A stretch of DNA of 5,594 nt, from contig JAJZQK010000276.1 in the NCBI GenBank assembly GCA_021847625.1, positions 1 through 5,594 on the forward strand, given 5' to 3'. The position numbers and the translations under genes were made by a program. The notes under the pieces were generated by a model. It was given only the letters and a program-made list of their open reading frames with translations, searched no databases and was not told the origin of the DNA. Positions 1 through 5,574 of the stretch are shown piece after piece. Position 1 is the first letter of the stretch. Every line of letters starts with the position of its first letter. The DNA comes from Chloroflexota bacterium. Its GTDB lineage: Bacteria > Chloroflexota > FW602-bin22 > JAMCYS01.

Positions 1-329
1 CCGTCAGGTATCTCCTCTCATCGGAGTTCCTGATCAAGATCGCCCAGCCGACAATCAAGATCAGCAGCTACATATCGTTCGTCGTGAACCTACTGCTGGC
101 AATGGGCGTGTCGTTCGAACTGCCTGTAGTCATCTACTTCCTAACTAAGATCGGGCTGGTCAACACCAAGAAGCTTGTCAGCTATCGCAAGTACGCGATC
201 CTGGTCGCGGCCATAGCAGCTGCCATCATCACGCCCACTCCGGACCCCGGGACTCAGATGCTGGTCGCCGTGCCGCTGTACTTCCTGTACGAAGTAGGCG
301 TGCTTCTGTCGCGGATTGCCCGGAGATAG
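1..329 (+). CDS. tatC: Sec-independent protein translocase TatC, C-terminal part (5'-truncated by window)
   Basis: TatC is the polytopic inner-membrane core of the twin-arginine translocase. It binds RR signal peptides and, with TatA/TatB, exports folded proteins. The reading frame is open from base 3, and the visible 108 residues cover about the last 40% of a usual TatC of roughly 250 residues. Fragment residues 23-47 hold a membrane helix containing the TatC signature GVSFELP; its Glu39 corresponds to the conserved Glu of E. coli TatC helix 4. Residues 62-76 form the next helix. The following TPTPDPGTQ turn carries the conserved acidic residue (Asp81). Residues 86-103 (MLVAVPLYFLYEVGVLLSR) form the last helix, and the short basic tail IARR is cytoplasmic. 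The first helices and the start lie outside the window. The stop TAG is 25 bp before the DUF1847 gene on the same strand, so the two are likely co-transcribed. The family assignment is firm. Confidence 0.95.
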   Translation, partial: VRYLLSSEFLIKIAQPTIKISSYISFVVNLLLAMGVSFELPVVIYFLTKIGLVNTKKLVSYRKYAILVAAIAAAIITPTPDPGTQMLVAVPLYFLYEVGVLLSRIARR

Positions 330-343
330 CGAAGCGACCAAGA

Positions 344-348
344 GGGAG
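344..348 (+). promoter_or_regulatory. Ribosome binding site for the DUF1847 gene
   Basis: GGGAG followed by a 6-nt spacer (AGATAA) precedes a TTG codon at 355-357. An in-frame stop (TAA) occupies 352-354, so no start further upstream is possible. The next in-frame ATG (430) would remove the first three conserved cysteines. This site therefore decides the TTG start. Confidence 0.7.
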
Positions 349-354
349 AGATAA

Positions 355-1011
355 TTGTATTCCTGCGCTGAATGTAAAGTCTATGTCTGCCGGACGGGGA
401 AACTCGAGGGCGCGCCGGAGAACTGCCCGATGCGCCTGACAGACGCCGTCAACACCCGGGCGGACTACGCCAAGCCGGAGAACAGGGAAATCGGACGGGT
501 GTCCGCCATCGTAGAGGCAGCCGGCTACACGCGCTGGAATAGGGTAGAAGAGACGATAGAGTTCGCTCACCGGATGGCCTTCAAGCGGCTGGGGATCGCT
601 TTCTGCGTAGGCATGCGCGAAGAGGCGAAGATCCTCAACGCGATTCTGAAGGCCAACGGCTTCGAGGTCGTCTCTGCCGCCTGTAAGACAGGGGCCATTC
701 CCAAAGAGGAGCTTGGCCTTAGCGACGATCAGAAGGTGCGGCCGGGCACGACAGAGATGATGTGCAATCCGATCGGCCAGGCCCATTTGCTGAACGAGGC
801 TCAGACGGAGTTCAATATCATCTTCGGCCTCTGCGTGGGCCATGATTCGCTATTCATCAAGCACGCGGACGCCCTGACGACGTGTCTGGTGGCCAAGGAC
901 CGCGCCCTCGCCCACAATCCGATCGGGGGCATCTACTGCGCCTGGGGCTACTACCGCGATCGCGTGTATCACCAGCACCGGCAGGAGGCCGCCCCTGGTT
1001 CCAGCGGTTGA
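355..1011 (+). CDS. DUF1847 cysteine-rich putative metal-binding protein
   Basis: 218 residues, complete, recognised as the DUF1847 family of cytoplasmic putative metal-binding proteins found mainly in anaerobic bacteria and archaea. The biochemical role of the family is not established. The N-terminus has four cysteines, C4-x2-C7-x4-C12-x11-C24, in the typical context SCAEC...NCPM, which looks like a metal or iron-sulfur site. Further cysteines are at 84, 110, 137, 160, 177 and 195, ten in all. The family's C-terminal signature is present: CNPIGQAHLLN (137-147), GLCVGHDSLF (158-167) and KDRALAHNP (181-189). There is no signal peptide or membrane helix, so it should be cytoplasmic. The start is TTG, forced by an upstream in-frame stop and supported by a GGGAG ribosome site. 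The last ten or so residues look like unconserved tail. It follows tatC by 25 bp, but that arrangement does not show a Tat-related role. The family call is confident; the function is unknown. Confidence 0.88.
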   Translation: MYSCAECKVYVCRTGKLEGAPENCPMRLTDAVNTRADYAKPENREIGRVSAIVEAAGYTRWNRVEETIEFAHRMAFKRLGIAFCVGMREEAKILNAILKANGFEVVSAACKTGAIPKEELGLSDDQKVRPGTTEMMCNPIGQAHLLNEAQTEFNIIFGLCVGHDSLFIKHADALTTCLVAKDRALAHNPIGGIYCAWGYYRDRVYHQHRQEAAPGSSG

Positions 1012-1046
1012 GCGGCGAACCCAAGGATTCAAGGGTTCTGTCGCTC
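1010..1046 (+). repeat. Stem-loop overlapping the DUF1847 stop codon
   Basis: A two-part inverted repeat. The inner stem is GAACCC (1017-1022) with GGGTTC (1033-1038) around a 10-nt loop. The outer arms are GAGCG (1010-1014) and CGCTC (1042-1046), separated from the inner stem by a small internal loop. It begins at the last bases of the stop codon and is followed by only TTGT, so it is a poor terminator alone. It may protect the 3' end or help termination together with the next hairpin. Confidence 0.4.
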
Positions 1047-1058
1047 TTGTACGCCAAA

Positions 1059-1103
1059 GCCCGTGCTATGACCTAGAAGATCGGCACGGGCCTTCTTCCT
1101 ATT
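1059..1103 (+). terminator. Probable terminator between convergent genes
   Basis: A perfect 8-bp GC-rich stem, GCCCGTGC (1059-1066) and GCACGGGC (1084-1091), has a 17-nt loop and is followed on the plus strand by the pyrimidine-rich CTTCTTCCTATT. It lies 48 bp after the DUF1847 stop, in the gap between two converging genes. On the minus strand the same stem is followed by only TTT, so it would serve the hemerythrin gene weakly if at all. The long loop and interrupted T-tract make this a moderate call. Confidence 0.5.
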
Positions 1104-1184
1104 GGAGCAATCTGCTCAGCCGGCCGCGGGCGGGAGACGCCTCTCCTAGCCAGGCCCCAGACGCTCCTACGCAGTAACCGCGTT

Positions 1185-1739
1185 CTAGCCAACCGCCGCC
1201 TCGAGGGTATCCAGCATAGCAAGGTGCTTCTCGTGCTCACCCGGACCAGTGACTTCCTTCTCCACGCGCGCGAACTCCTTGGCCAGCTGCATCTTCTCCC
1301 CGTCGTCGAGGACCTGGTCGGCCAGCGGGTACAGAACGAAGTCCTCCTTGTGGATGTGAGCGCGCAGCAGCTGCGCGTAGCCTCGCATATTCTCGATCAA
1401 CGTCGCCGTAGCTGCGAGGTGCCCTTTCTCATAACCAGGCAGCGCGGCCGCCATTCCGGCCGCGTATTGGCGGCCTAGGCGATGATCCGCCAGCATAACC
1501 GCCAGCGGCCCGGCCTCATACGGGACTCCCCGGCGCGCCATAGCCGGGAAGAGCAGATCCTCCTCCTTGGCATGGTGGCACTTGTCGGCAAAACCCCTCA
1601 TGAAGTCAACAGCATCGGCCAGTATTGCCGGTGGGACAGGGGTGCCCTTCTCGATCTTATCCGCGGCCCGTTCGAGTAGGCCGATCAACCGTTCAATGGC
1701 TCGGTGCTCATGCATCAGTTCTTCAGTTGCTTCCGACAT
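1185..1739 (-). CDS. Hemerythrin-like HHE domain protein
   Basis: 184 residues, complete, a four-helix-bundle HHE (hemerythrin) domain that binds a diiron centre. Family members bind O2 or act in oxygen, NO or iron stress. The expected ligand pattern is visible: H12-x3-E16 in helix 1 (HEHRAIE), H56-x3-E60 in helix 2 (CHHAKEED), H86 in helix 3 (LADHRLGR), and H128-x3-E132 in helix 4 (RAHIHKEDFVLYP). The spacing and the FPAM and LYPLAD motifs match HHE proteins of the stand-alone cytoplasmic type. No signal peptide, membrane segment or fused domain is seen; a charged helical tail covers about 147-184. The ATG start follows GAGGAGGG with a 7-nt spacer. It faces the DUF1847 gene and lies 226 bp downstream of tsaD on the same strand, with an apparent promoter of its own in that gap. 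Substrate (O2, NO or iron) cannot be told from sequence. It lacks the extra N-terminal domain of YtfE/Ric, so I give no symbol. Confidence 0.9.
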   Translation of the reverse strand: MSEATEELMHEHRAIERLIGLLERAADKIEKGTPVPPAILADAVDFMRGFADKCHHAKEEDLLFPAMARRGVPYEAGPLAVMLADHRLGRQYAAGMAAALPGYEKGHLAATATLIENMRGYAQLLRAHIHKEDFVLYPLADQVLDDGEKMQLAKEFARVEKEVTGPGEHEKHLAMLDTLEAAVG

Positions 1740-1746
1740 CGGTCAT

Positions 1747-1754
1747 CCCTCCTC
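1747..1754 (-). promoter_or_regulatory. Strong ribosome binding site of the hemerythrin gene
   Basis: On the minus strand GAGGAGGG is followed by 7 nt (ATGACCG) and then the ATG at 1739-1737. A second ATG inside that spacer is out of frame. This is the best Shine-Dalgarno match in the window and suggests efficient translation once the mRNA is made. Confidence 0.8.
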
Positions 1755-1827
1755 GGCTGTCTTCGACCGGCAATCGTGGTGAACCCGCCGCCGGTTGGCG
1801 AGGCCACCGTTCTGCTCTATTACTTCA

Positions 1828-1833
1828 AGTTTA
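1828..1833 (-). promoter_or_regulatory. Candidate -10 box of the hemerythrin promoter
   Basis: TAAACT on the minus strand matches 4 of 6 positions of the sigma-70 -10 consensus. Seventeen bases upstream the -35 position reads GGAATC, which is poor, so the promoter would need an activator. A start near 1821 would give a leader of about 80 nt. This is a weak call alone; it is supported by the position of the upstream dyad. Confidence 0.35.
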
Positions 1834-1855
1834 CACGACGCTTGGCATGAGATTC

Positions 1856-1871
1856 CGTGACTTCTGTCACA
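1856..1871. promoter_or_regulatory. Crp/Fnr-type operator candidate upstream of the hemerythrin gene
   Basis: The 16-bp site CGTGACTTCTGTCACA contains a perfect GTGA-N6-TCAC core (1857-1870), in fact GTGAC-N4-GTCAC. It is close to the E. coli Crp consensus TGTGA-N6-TCACA and has the general form of Crp/Fnr-family sites. Its centre (1863.5) is about 42 bp upstream of the start predicted from the TAAACT -10 box, the place for a class II activator. The regulator is not in the window. The match and spacing are seen; the regulation is inferred. Confidence 0.5.
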
Positions 1872-1895
1872 ATTCCTACCAATTAAGTAGGGATT
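1871..1895. repeat. Inverted repeat next to the Crp/Fnr-like site
   Basis: AATTCCTAC (1871-1879) and GTAGGGATT (1887-1895) form a 9-bp dyad with one mismatch (a G-U pair in RNA) around the AT-rich spacer CAATTAA. It overlaps the Crp/Fnr-like dyad by one base. No T-tract follows on the minus strand, so it does not look like a tsaD terminator. It could be a second operator or chance. Confidence 0.35.
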
Positions 1896-1965
1896 TCGGC
1901 CAAAGAGGGAACGCAGGCGCAGCCAGAGGGAAGAGGAATCACCGAAGGAGTGAGCCGGCACAGCA

Positions 1966-3048
1966 TCAGTCCAGACCAAGAGAGGGATAGACGTCCAGGT
2001 CCCAGCCGGCCCACTCGCCGCGCAGAAAGCGGAAGTAGCCGCAACTGGCGATGATCGCCGCGTTGTCGGTGCAGAAGGAGATTGGCGGGATAAGGACTTT
2101 GCCCGGCAGGCGCTCCCGCATCGCCGCCCGGAGCGCCCCGTTCGCGGCCACGCCGCCCGCCAGCGCCACCTGACCCACGCCGTAGCGTTCGACCGCCAAC
2201 TGGGTCTTCTCGACCAAGACGTCGATAACCGCGGCCTGGAAGCTGGACGCCAAGTCCGCAACCAAGCCATGTTCGAGGGGCGGCGCCTCGTGGAGAGCAT
2301 CCGCCGGGCGTGTGTGCGACTGGCCGTGCGAGACTCTTCGCGGCCCGCCCGGCCTAAGGTCCTCCACCGTGCGCAGCACGGCCGTCTTGAGGCCGCTGAA
2401 GCTGAAGTCGAGGCTGTCGCCGAGCCGGGCGCGAGGAAAAGGAAATGCCGCCGGGTCGCCGCCCAGGGCCGCTTTCTCGATCGCCGGCCCTCCCGGGTAT
2501 CCTAAACCGATGATGCGAGCGACTTTGTCGAAGGCCTCTCCCGCGGCGTCGTCGCGCGTGCGGCCCAGGCGCTCGTAGTCCCCGTGCCCACGCATCAGGA
2601 TGAGGTCGCTGTGCCCGCCGGAGACGACCAGACATAGCAGGGGAAAACGGGGGGGAGGGGCCGCCGATGTCTCCTCGCCCGCGACCAGCCAATTGGCGTA
2701 GATGTGCCCCTCCAGATGGTTCACCTGCACCAGCGGCAGCCCGTTGGCCAAGGCCAGCCCCTTGGCCGCGTTCACGCCGACCAGCAACGAGCCTGCCAGA
2801 CCGGGCCCGTAAGTCACGGCGACCGCGCTCAAGTCGCCCCAGCCGACGGCCGCCTCCGCCAGCGCCCGCTCGACGATCGGCACAATCGCCAGCACGTGCT
2901 GGCGGGAGGCCACCTCCGGGACGATTCCTCCGTAGCGAGCGTGGACCGGGATCTGAGAGGCCACTATTGACGAACGAATGAAACGGCCATCCGTGACTAT
3001 CGCGGCGGCCGTTTCATCGCATGACGACTCAACGCCAAGGATGTTCAC
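1966..3048 (-). CDS. tsaD: tRNA N6-adenosine threonylcarbamoyltransferase TsaD
   Basis: 360 residues, complete. TsaD (YgjD/Kae1) is the ASKHA-fold enzyme that, with TsaB and TsaE, transfers threonylcarbamoyl from threonylcarbamoyl-AMP to A37 of tRNAs that read ANN codons. Visible motifs: the N-terminal phosphate loop [14 protein letters not shown] (3-16); [12 protein letters not shown] (40-51); the metal-binding histidines H111 and H115 in NHLEGH, at the same numbers as in E. coli; VSGGHSDL (142-149); [14 protein letters not shown] (165-178); [10 protein letters not shown] (215-224); [11 protein letters not shown] (297-307); and CTDNAAIIA (326-334) with the metal ligand D328. Residues of about 233-260 form a His- and Pro-rich insertion in a normally shorter linker. 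The start is GTG, fixed by the conserved N-terminus. Its first four bases, GTGA, contain the stop of the upstream gene, and no Shine-Dalgarno is seen, so translation is probably coupled. The tsaB and tsaE genes are not in the window. Confidence 0.97.
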   Translation of the reverse strand: MNILGVESSCDETAAAIVTDGRFIRSSIVASQIPVHARYGGIVPEVASRQHVLAIVPIVERALAEAAVGWGDLSAVAVTYGPGLAGSLLVGVNAAKGLALANGLPLVQVNHLEGHIYANWLVAGEETSAAPPPRFPLLCLVVSGGHSDLILMRGHGDYERLGRTRDDAAGEAFDKVARIIGLGYPGGPAIEKAALGGDPAAFPFPRARLGDSLDFSFSGLKTAVLRTVEDLRPGGPRRVSHGQSHTRPADALHEAPPLEHGLVADLASSFQAAVIDVLVEKTQLAVERYGVGQVALAGGVAANGALRAAMRERLPGKVLIPPISFCTDNAAIIASCGYFRFLRGEWAGWDLDVYPSLGLD

Positions 3049-5189
3049 GGTGTCGATTCGACCGGCAGCGCAAAGGCAAGCGCCCGCGTCCCCGTGACGG
3101 CGTACAGCCGGCCGCCCTCCTCGTCGACAAAGACTGCGCGGAGGGAGTCGAACGCGTCGTTGGGCGCCTTGTACTGGTTCACGTACTCCCCCTCCTTGGT
3201 AAATCTTACCACACGCGCGTTAGCCGGGTCCGCCACGTACATGTAGCGCGTGGAAGGGGTGGCGAAGATGGAGACGGGGTTGCGCAGCGGTGTGTCTGGC
3301 ACCACCGCCGGGAACGGCTGAGCGCGACCGCTCGTGTACTTGGCCACCTGGCCATCGCTCAGCAGAAGGTAGACGCTGCCGTCCACGACCATGTCCACGG
3401 CAGACCCGAGGTTAGCAACCAGGTCGCCTGTCAGGTACTCCTGGGGAGAGCGGTCGTAGCCGTCTCCGCCCGGCACGTAGCGCCACACGAGGCGGCGCTG
3501 CGTGTCTAGGACATAGAGATTGCCGGCCTGCCCAGCCGCCGTGCGCACTACCGGCAATGCCCCGACGCCGGTCAGTTTGCTGCTCTGCTCAACCCCATCC
3601 TTGCTGCACTTAACCAGGATGCCGTTGCTGTCCAGCGCGTAGACCTGCTCCGGCAGACCAGGCGCCGCTCCGTACATCCAGAAGGTCGCGGTTGCCTCGC
3701 CCAGGGTGACGCCGGCCAGGCCATCGCCCGGGCGCCACAACAACTTGGGGGGGCCCAGCGCGCCAAGGTCACTCGCCAGATTGAGGAACCAGACCGCCCC
3801 CACCCCCTGGTCCAAGACGTAGACCCCGTCCGACCCAACCAGGATTCCGCTCGGCTTGCTGGACTTGTCGTCGGCCACGAAGTCGGCCAGCAACTGCATT
3901 GAGGTCAGGCGGGTGACTCCGTTCATTTCGTCAAGGCGACCTCGGATTCGTGCGGCGGCGTCGGTCACCTTAGGGTCCGCCCCTTGCATCGAGACGGCCT
4001 GTTCGGCAAACCGGCTGGCCTCCGTGAGGAGCCAGCGGCGCGTGGCCGCATCCGTCGCCGCCAGGGCGTCGCGCTCCTTCTGCTCTACCATACTTAGCAG
4101 CTCATCGGCTTTGGCCTGGCTGCCCCGGGAATGCCACATCTCCTCGCCAACGTAGAGGCCGATGGCCAGGGCAGCGATCACGATTGCCGCTATAGAGAAT
4201 CGCAGTAGGACCCGCACCAGCGAGGGTCCGACGAGCTCCACGAGACCCGCCTTGGACAGCCAGGAAGGCCAAGCCGCCGCCTCACGCCTCGCCGTCTTAC
4301 GCTCTGGTGGCGGGGCCTCGCTCTCGGCAATGGAGGCAGCCTCTCGCGGAGAGCGCCGAACCCGAGGCACGGCCGCGGGTCTGCTCTCGGGCTCTTCTTC
4401 CTCTATGGGAGCAAACGAGCGAGTCGGCAACAGCGGTTCGCTTTCCGGCAACTCCGGCTCAGGCTCATCCGGAACCACCGGCGAGGGCCTCCGGGACTCG
4501 GGGCGCTCCGGGCCGGTAACCCGCTCGGAGTTCTGGAGGACAAGGACCGTGAAGTCCGGGCTGGCCGGAGACAAAGCGTGAAGCCCTTCCAGTTCATCTA
4601 CGACCGAGGTGGCGGCAGAACGCGAAAGTGCCTCGGCCAGCCGGCCTTCGTCGGCGAGGTCTCGGAAACCCGCCGAAGAGAGGATAACCGCGTCGCCCGG
4701 CCCTAGGCTGCAGCTACTCAGGCCTACTTCCCATTCGTCGTATTGCCATGAGTCCCCTACCTCCCCATCCGGACCTCCCAGAAGCCGCACCGCGCCATCC
4801 TGCCATAAGTAGGCGGCGCAACCACCCACGTAGGCAAGGTAGACAAGGCCATCGCGCACGGCCGCCGCGCAGATGGAGCCGCTACAACGGTGCTGTGGCA
4901 AGGAACTGTCGTTCTCACTCGCGAGGGCCACCTCCGCGGAGCGGATGGCGCGCACTAGCCGCGAGGTGACGCTGCGCGCCGGCTGCCGACTGAACTCGGC
5001 ATGCAGCGCCTCCGTAAGGACACTGGAAACCTCGTCCGCGGCCGCCCCGTCCAGCGCACAGAGCGAGTAAAGGCCGACGCCGGCCGAACGCCGGGAAAAG
5101 AGCGAACGTGGCTCAGAAATGCCTATGCCTGGGGTTGTGTGGCGACGAGCACCCTGCACCAGACTTATGTGGTCAACCAGCAGCCGCAT
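3045..5189 (-). CDS. Membrane protein: degenerate PPM (PP2C-like) phosphatase domain, one TM helix, beta-propeller-like domain
   Basis: About 714 residues from the preferred ATG at 5189; numbering here runs from the upstream ATG at 5201 (718 residues). Residues 5-225 resemble a PPM/PP2C phosphatase: ALDG (49-52), VGGCAAYLW (125-133) where active enzymes have [24 protein letters not shown] (166-181) where they have GDxLLLxSDG, and SPDFTVLVL (214-222) near the usual DN motif. At least two metal-binding Asp positions are changed (G127, A177), so it is probably not an active phosphatase. Residues 226-310 are a Pro/Glu-rich linker. Residues 331-351 are a single membrane helix with basic residues before it and acidic after it, predicting an inside N-terminus and outside C-terminus. 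Residues 360-426 are a helical stalk. Residues 450-718 have repeats such as [23 protein letters not shown] and [15 protein letters not shown], typical of NHL-like propeller blades. It is the first gene of a unit with tsaD. The role is unknown; sensing or scaffolding is my inference. Confidence 0.75.
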   Translation of the reverse strand: MRLLVDHISLVQGARRHTTPGIGISEPRSLFSRRSAGVGLYSLCALDGAAADEVSSVLTEALHAEFSRQPARSVTSRLVRAIRSAEVALASENDSSLPQHRCSGSICAAAVRDGLVYLAYVGGCAAYLWQDGAVRLLGGPDGEVGDSWQYDEWEVGLSSCSLGPGDAVILSSAGFRDLADEGRLAEALSRSAATSVVDELEGLHALSPASPDFTVLVLQNSERVTGPERPESRRPSPVVPDEPEPELPESEPLLPTRSFAPIEEEEPESRPAAVPRVRRSPREAASIAESEAPPPERKTARREAAAWPSWLSKAGLVELVGPSLVRVLLRFSIAAIVIAALAIGLYVGEEMWHSRGSQAKADELLSMVEQKERDALAATDAATRRWLLTEASRFAEQAVSMQGADPKVTDAAARIRGRLDEMNGVTRLTSMQLLADFVADDKSSKPSGILVGSDGVYVLDQGVGAVWFLNLASDLGALGPPKLLWRPGDGLAGVTLGEATATFWMYGAAPGLPEQVYALDSNGILVKCSKDGVEQSSKLTGVGALPVVRTAAGQAGNLYVLDTQRRLVWRYVPGGDGYDRSPQEYLTGDLVANLGSAVDMVVDGSVYLLLSDGQVAKYTSGRAQPFPAVVPDTPLRNPVSIFATPSTRYMYVADPANARVVRFTKEGEYVNQYKAPNDAFDSLRAVFVDEEGGRLYAVTGTRALAFALPVESTP

Positions 5190-5300
5190 CGATCCTCCCA
5201 TCCGAAGACCACAGGCTGGTCACGGACTGTCCTCTCGAGGGTAGACTTACCCATGTATACATGCCTATTCGCTAAGAGGTTGGCCTTCACATCGGCCATC
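5190..5300 (-). promoter_or_regulatory. Palindrome-rich 5' leader of the PPM/propeller-tsaD unit
   Basis: The predicted transcript has an untranslated leader of about 110 nt. Four small dyads sit back to back within it: GGAC-T-GTCC (5224-5232), CCTC-TC-GAGG (5231-5240), GGGTA-GACT-TACCC (5239-5252) and the perfect 12-bp palindrome CATGTATACATG (5252-5263). I recognise no known riboswitch. The 12-mer could be an operator just downstream of the start site; the others could form competing hairpins. Confidence 0.4.
5194..5199 (-). promoter_or_regulatory. Ribosome binding site favouring the internal ATG at 5189
   Basis: On the minus strand the first possible start (ATG, 5201-5199) runs directly into GGGAGG, then ATCG, then a second in-frame ATG (5189-5187). 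GGGAGG sits 4 nt before the second ATG, while nothing like a Shine-Dalgarno precedes the first. I therefore prefer the second start, which begins [11 protein letters not shown] and drops four residues. The spacer is slightly short, so the longer form is not excluded. Confidence 0.6.
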
Positions 5301-5306
5301 GCTCAG

Positions 5307-5335
5307 AGTATAACAAAACGGCCTCGGCAAGTAAA
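5307..5335 (-). promoter_or_regulatory. Sigma-70-type promoter for the PPM/propeller-tsaD unit
   Basis: On the minus strand TTTACT (5335-5330) and TATACT (5312-5307) are separated by exactly 17 bp. The -10 box matches consensus at 5 of 6 positions and is preceded by TGT, forming an extended -10 (TGTTATACT). The -35 box matches 4 of 6. Transcription would start near 5300, about 110 nt before the preferred ATG. This is the best promoter match seen in the window. Confidence 0.6.
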
Positions 5336-5434
5336 CAGCTCGCCTGTCTGCCAAGGAGACCTAAATAGACCGACGTAGCCGTTGCTGCCCGGGTGCTCGC
5401 TAGCGGAAGGGCCAACGGAGCCTCTGCCGGTGCT

Positions 5435-5463
5435 CCTGTCATCCCCGCGCAAGCGGGGATCCA
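5435..5463 (+). repeat. Hairpin repeat copy 1 (REP-like dispersed palindrome)
   Basis: Starts CCTGTCATCCCC and ends GCGGGGATCCA. An 8-bp stem ATCCCCGC/GCGGGGAT (5441-5448, 5453-5460) closes the tetraloop GCAA, a GNRA loop in RNA. All 29 bases are identical to copy 2. This GTCATnCCCGC...GCGGGnATCCA type is a well-known short dispersed palindrome of many bacterial genomes. Confidence 0.85.
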
Positions 5464-5495
5464 CCATCGTGTTAGCAATCGTCTTCGGCCCACTA

Positions 5496-5524
5496 CCTGT
5501 CATCCCCGCGCAAGCGGGGATCCA
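5496..5524 (+). repeat. Hairpin repeat copy 2 (direct)
   Basis: Identical to copy 1 over 29 bases and starting exactly 61 bp after it, with a 32-bp unrelated sequence between them. The same 8-bp stem (5502-5509, 5514-5521) and GCAA loop are present. Identity ends sharply on both sides. Confidence 0.85.
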
Positions 5525-5548
5525 GTCTCCGGTTTGCCGCCCACCGGA

Positions 5549-5574
5549 TGGATTCCCGCTTCCGCGGGAATGAC
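5549..5574 (-). repeat. Hairpin repeat copy 3 (inverted, diverged)
   Basis: Read on the minus strand it starts GTCATTCCCGC and ends GCGGGAATCCA, the same 26-base core as copies 1 and 2 with three changes. Two are a compensatory pair (C-G to T-A in the stem). The third changes the loop from GCAA to GGAA, keeping the GNRA form. Its opposite orientation marks a mobile or dispersed palindrome family, not a CRISPR unit. Confidence 0.8.

Noticed and set aside
229..843. 204-codon open frame on the minus strand
   Set aside because: It lies opposite the end of tatC and most of the DUF1847 gene, both of which have clear family motifs. The frame has no recognisable domain and is a GC-rich shadow.
1105..1117. 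GAGCA-ATC-TGCTC dyad as a terminator for the hemerythrin gene
   Set aside because: The stem is only 5 bp and has no T-tract on the minus strand.
1743..2300. 185-codon minus-strand frame overlapping the 3' end of tsaD
   Set aside because: Arg/Ser/Trp-rich out-of-frame translation of tsaD running into the regulatory gap; it would cover the operator and the hemerythrin ribosome site.
2649..2655. G7 run in tsaD as a phase-variation tract (another G7 at 3747-3753 in the upstream gene)
   Set aside because: Seven bases is short for slipped-strand switching, both frames are intact, and tsaD is normally essential.
1966..3048. Sialoglycoprotease (O-sialoglycoprotein endopeptidase) activity for this protein
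   Set aside because: This is the old annotation of the family. The motifs are those of TsaD, whose established role is t6A synthesis.
5287..5573. Short open frames on both strands upstream of the minus-strand unit
   Set aside because: They are translations of the hairpin repeats (for example VIPAQAGIQ and DPRLRGDD stretches) with no ribosome site and no family resemblance.
5435..5574. CRISPR mini-array of type I-E
   Set aside because: Only two direct units, an inverted third copy, a sequence typical of dispersed palindromes, and no cas gene in view.
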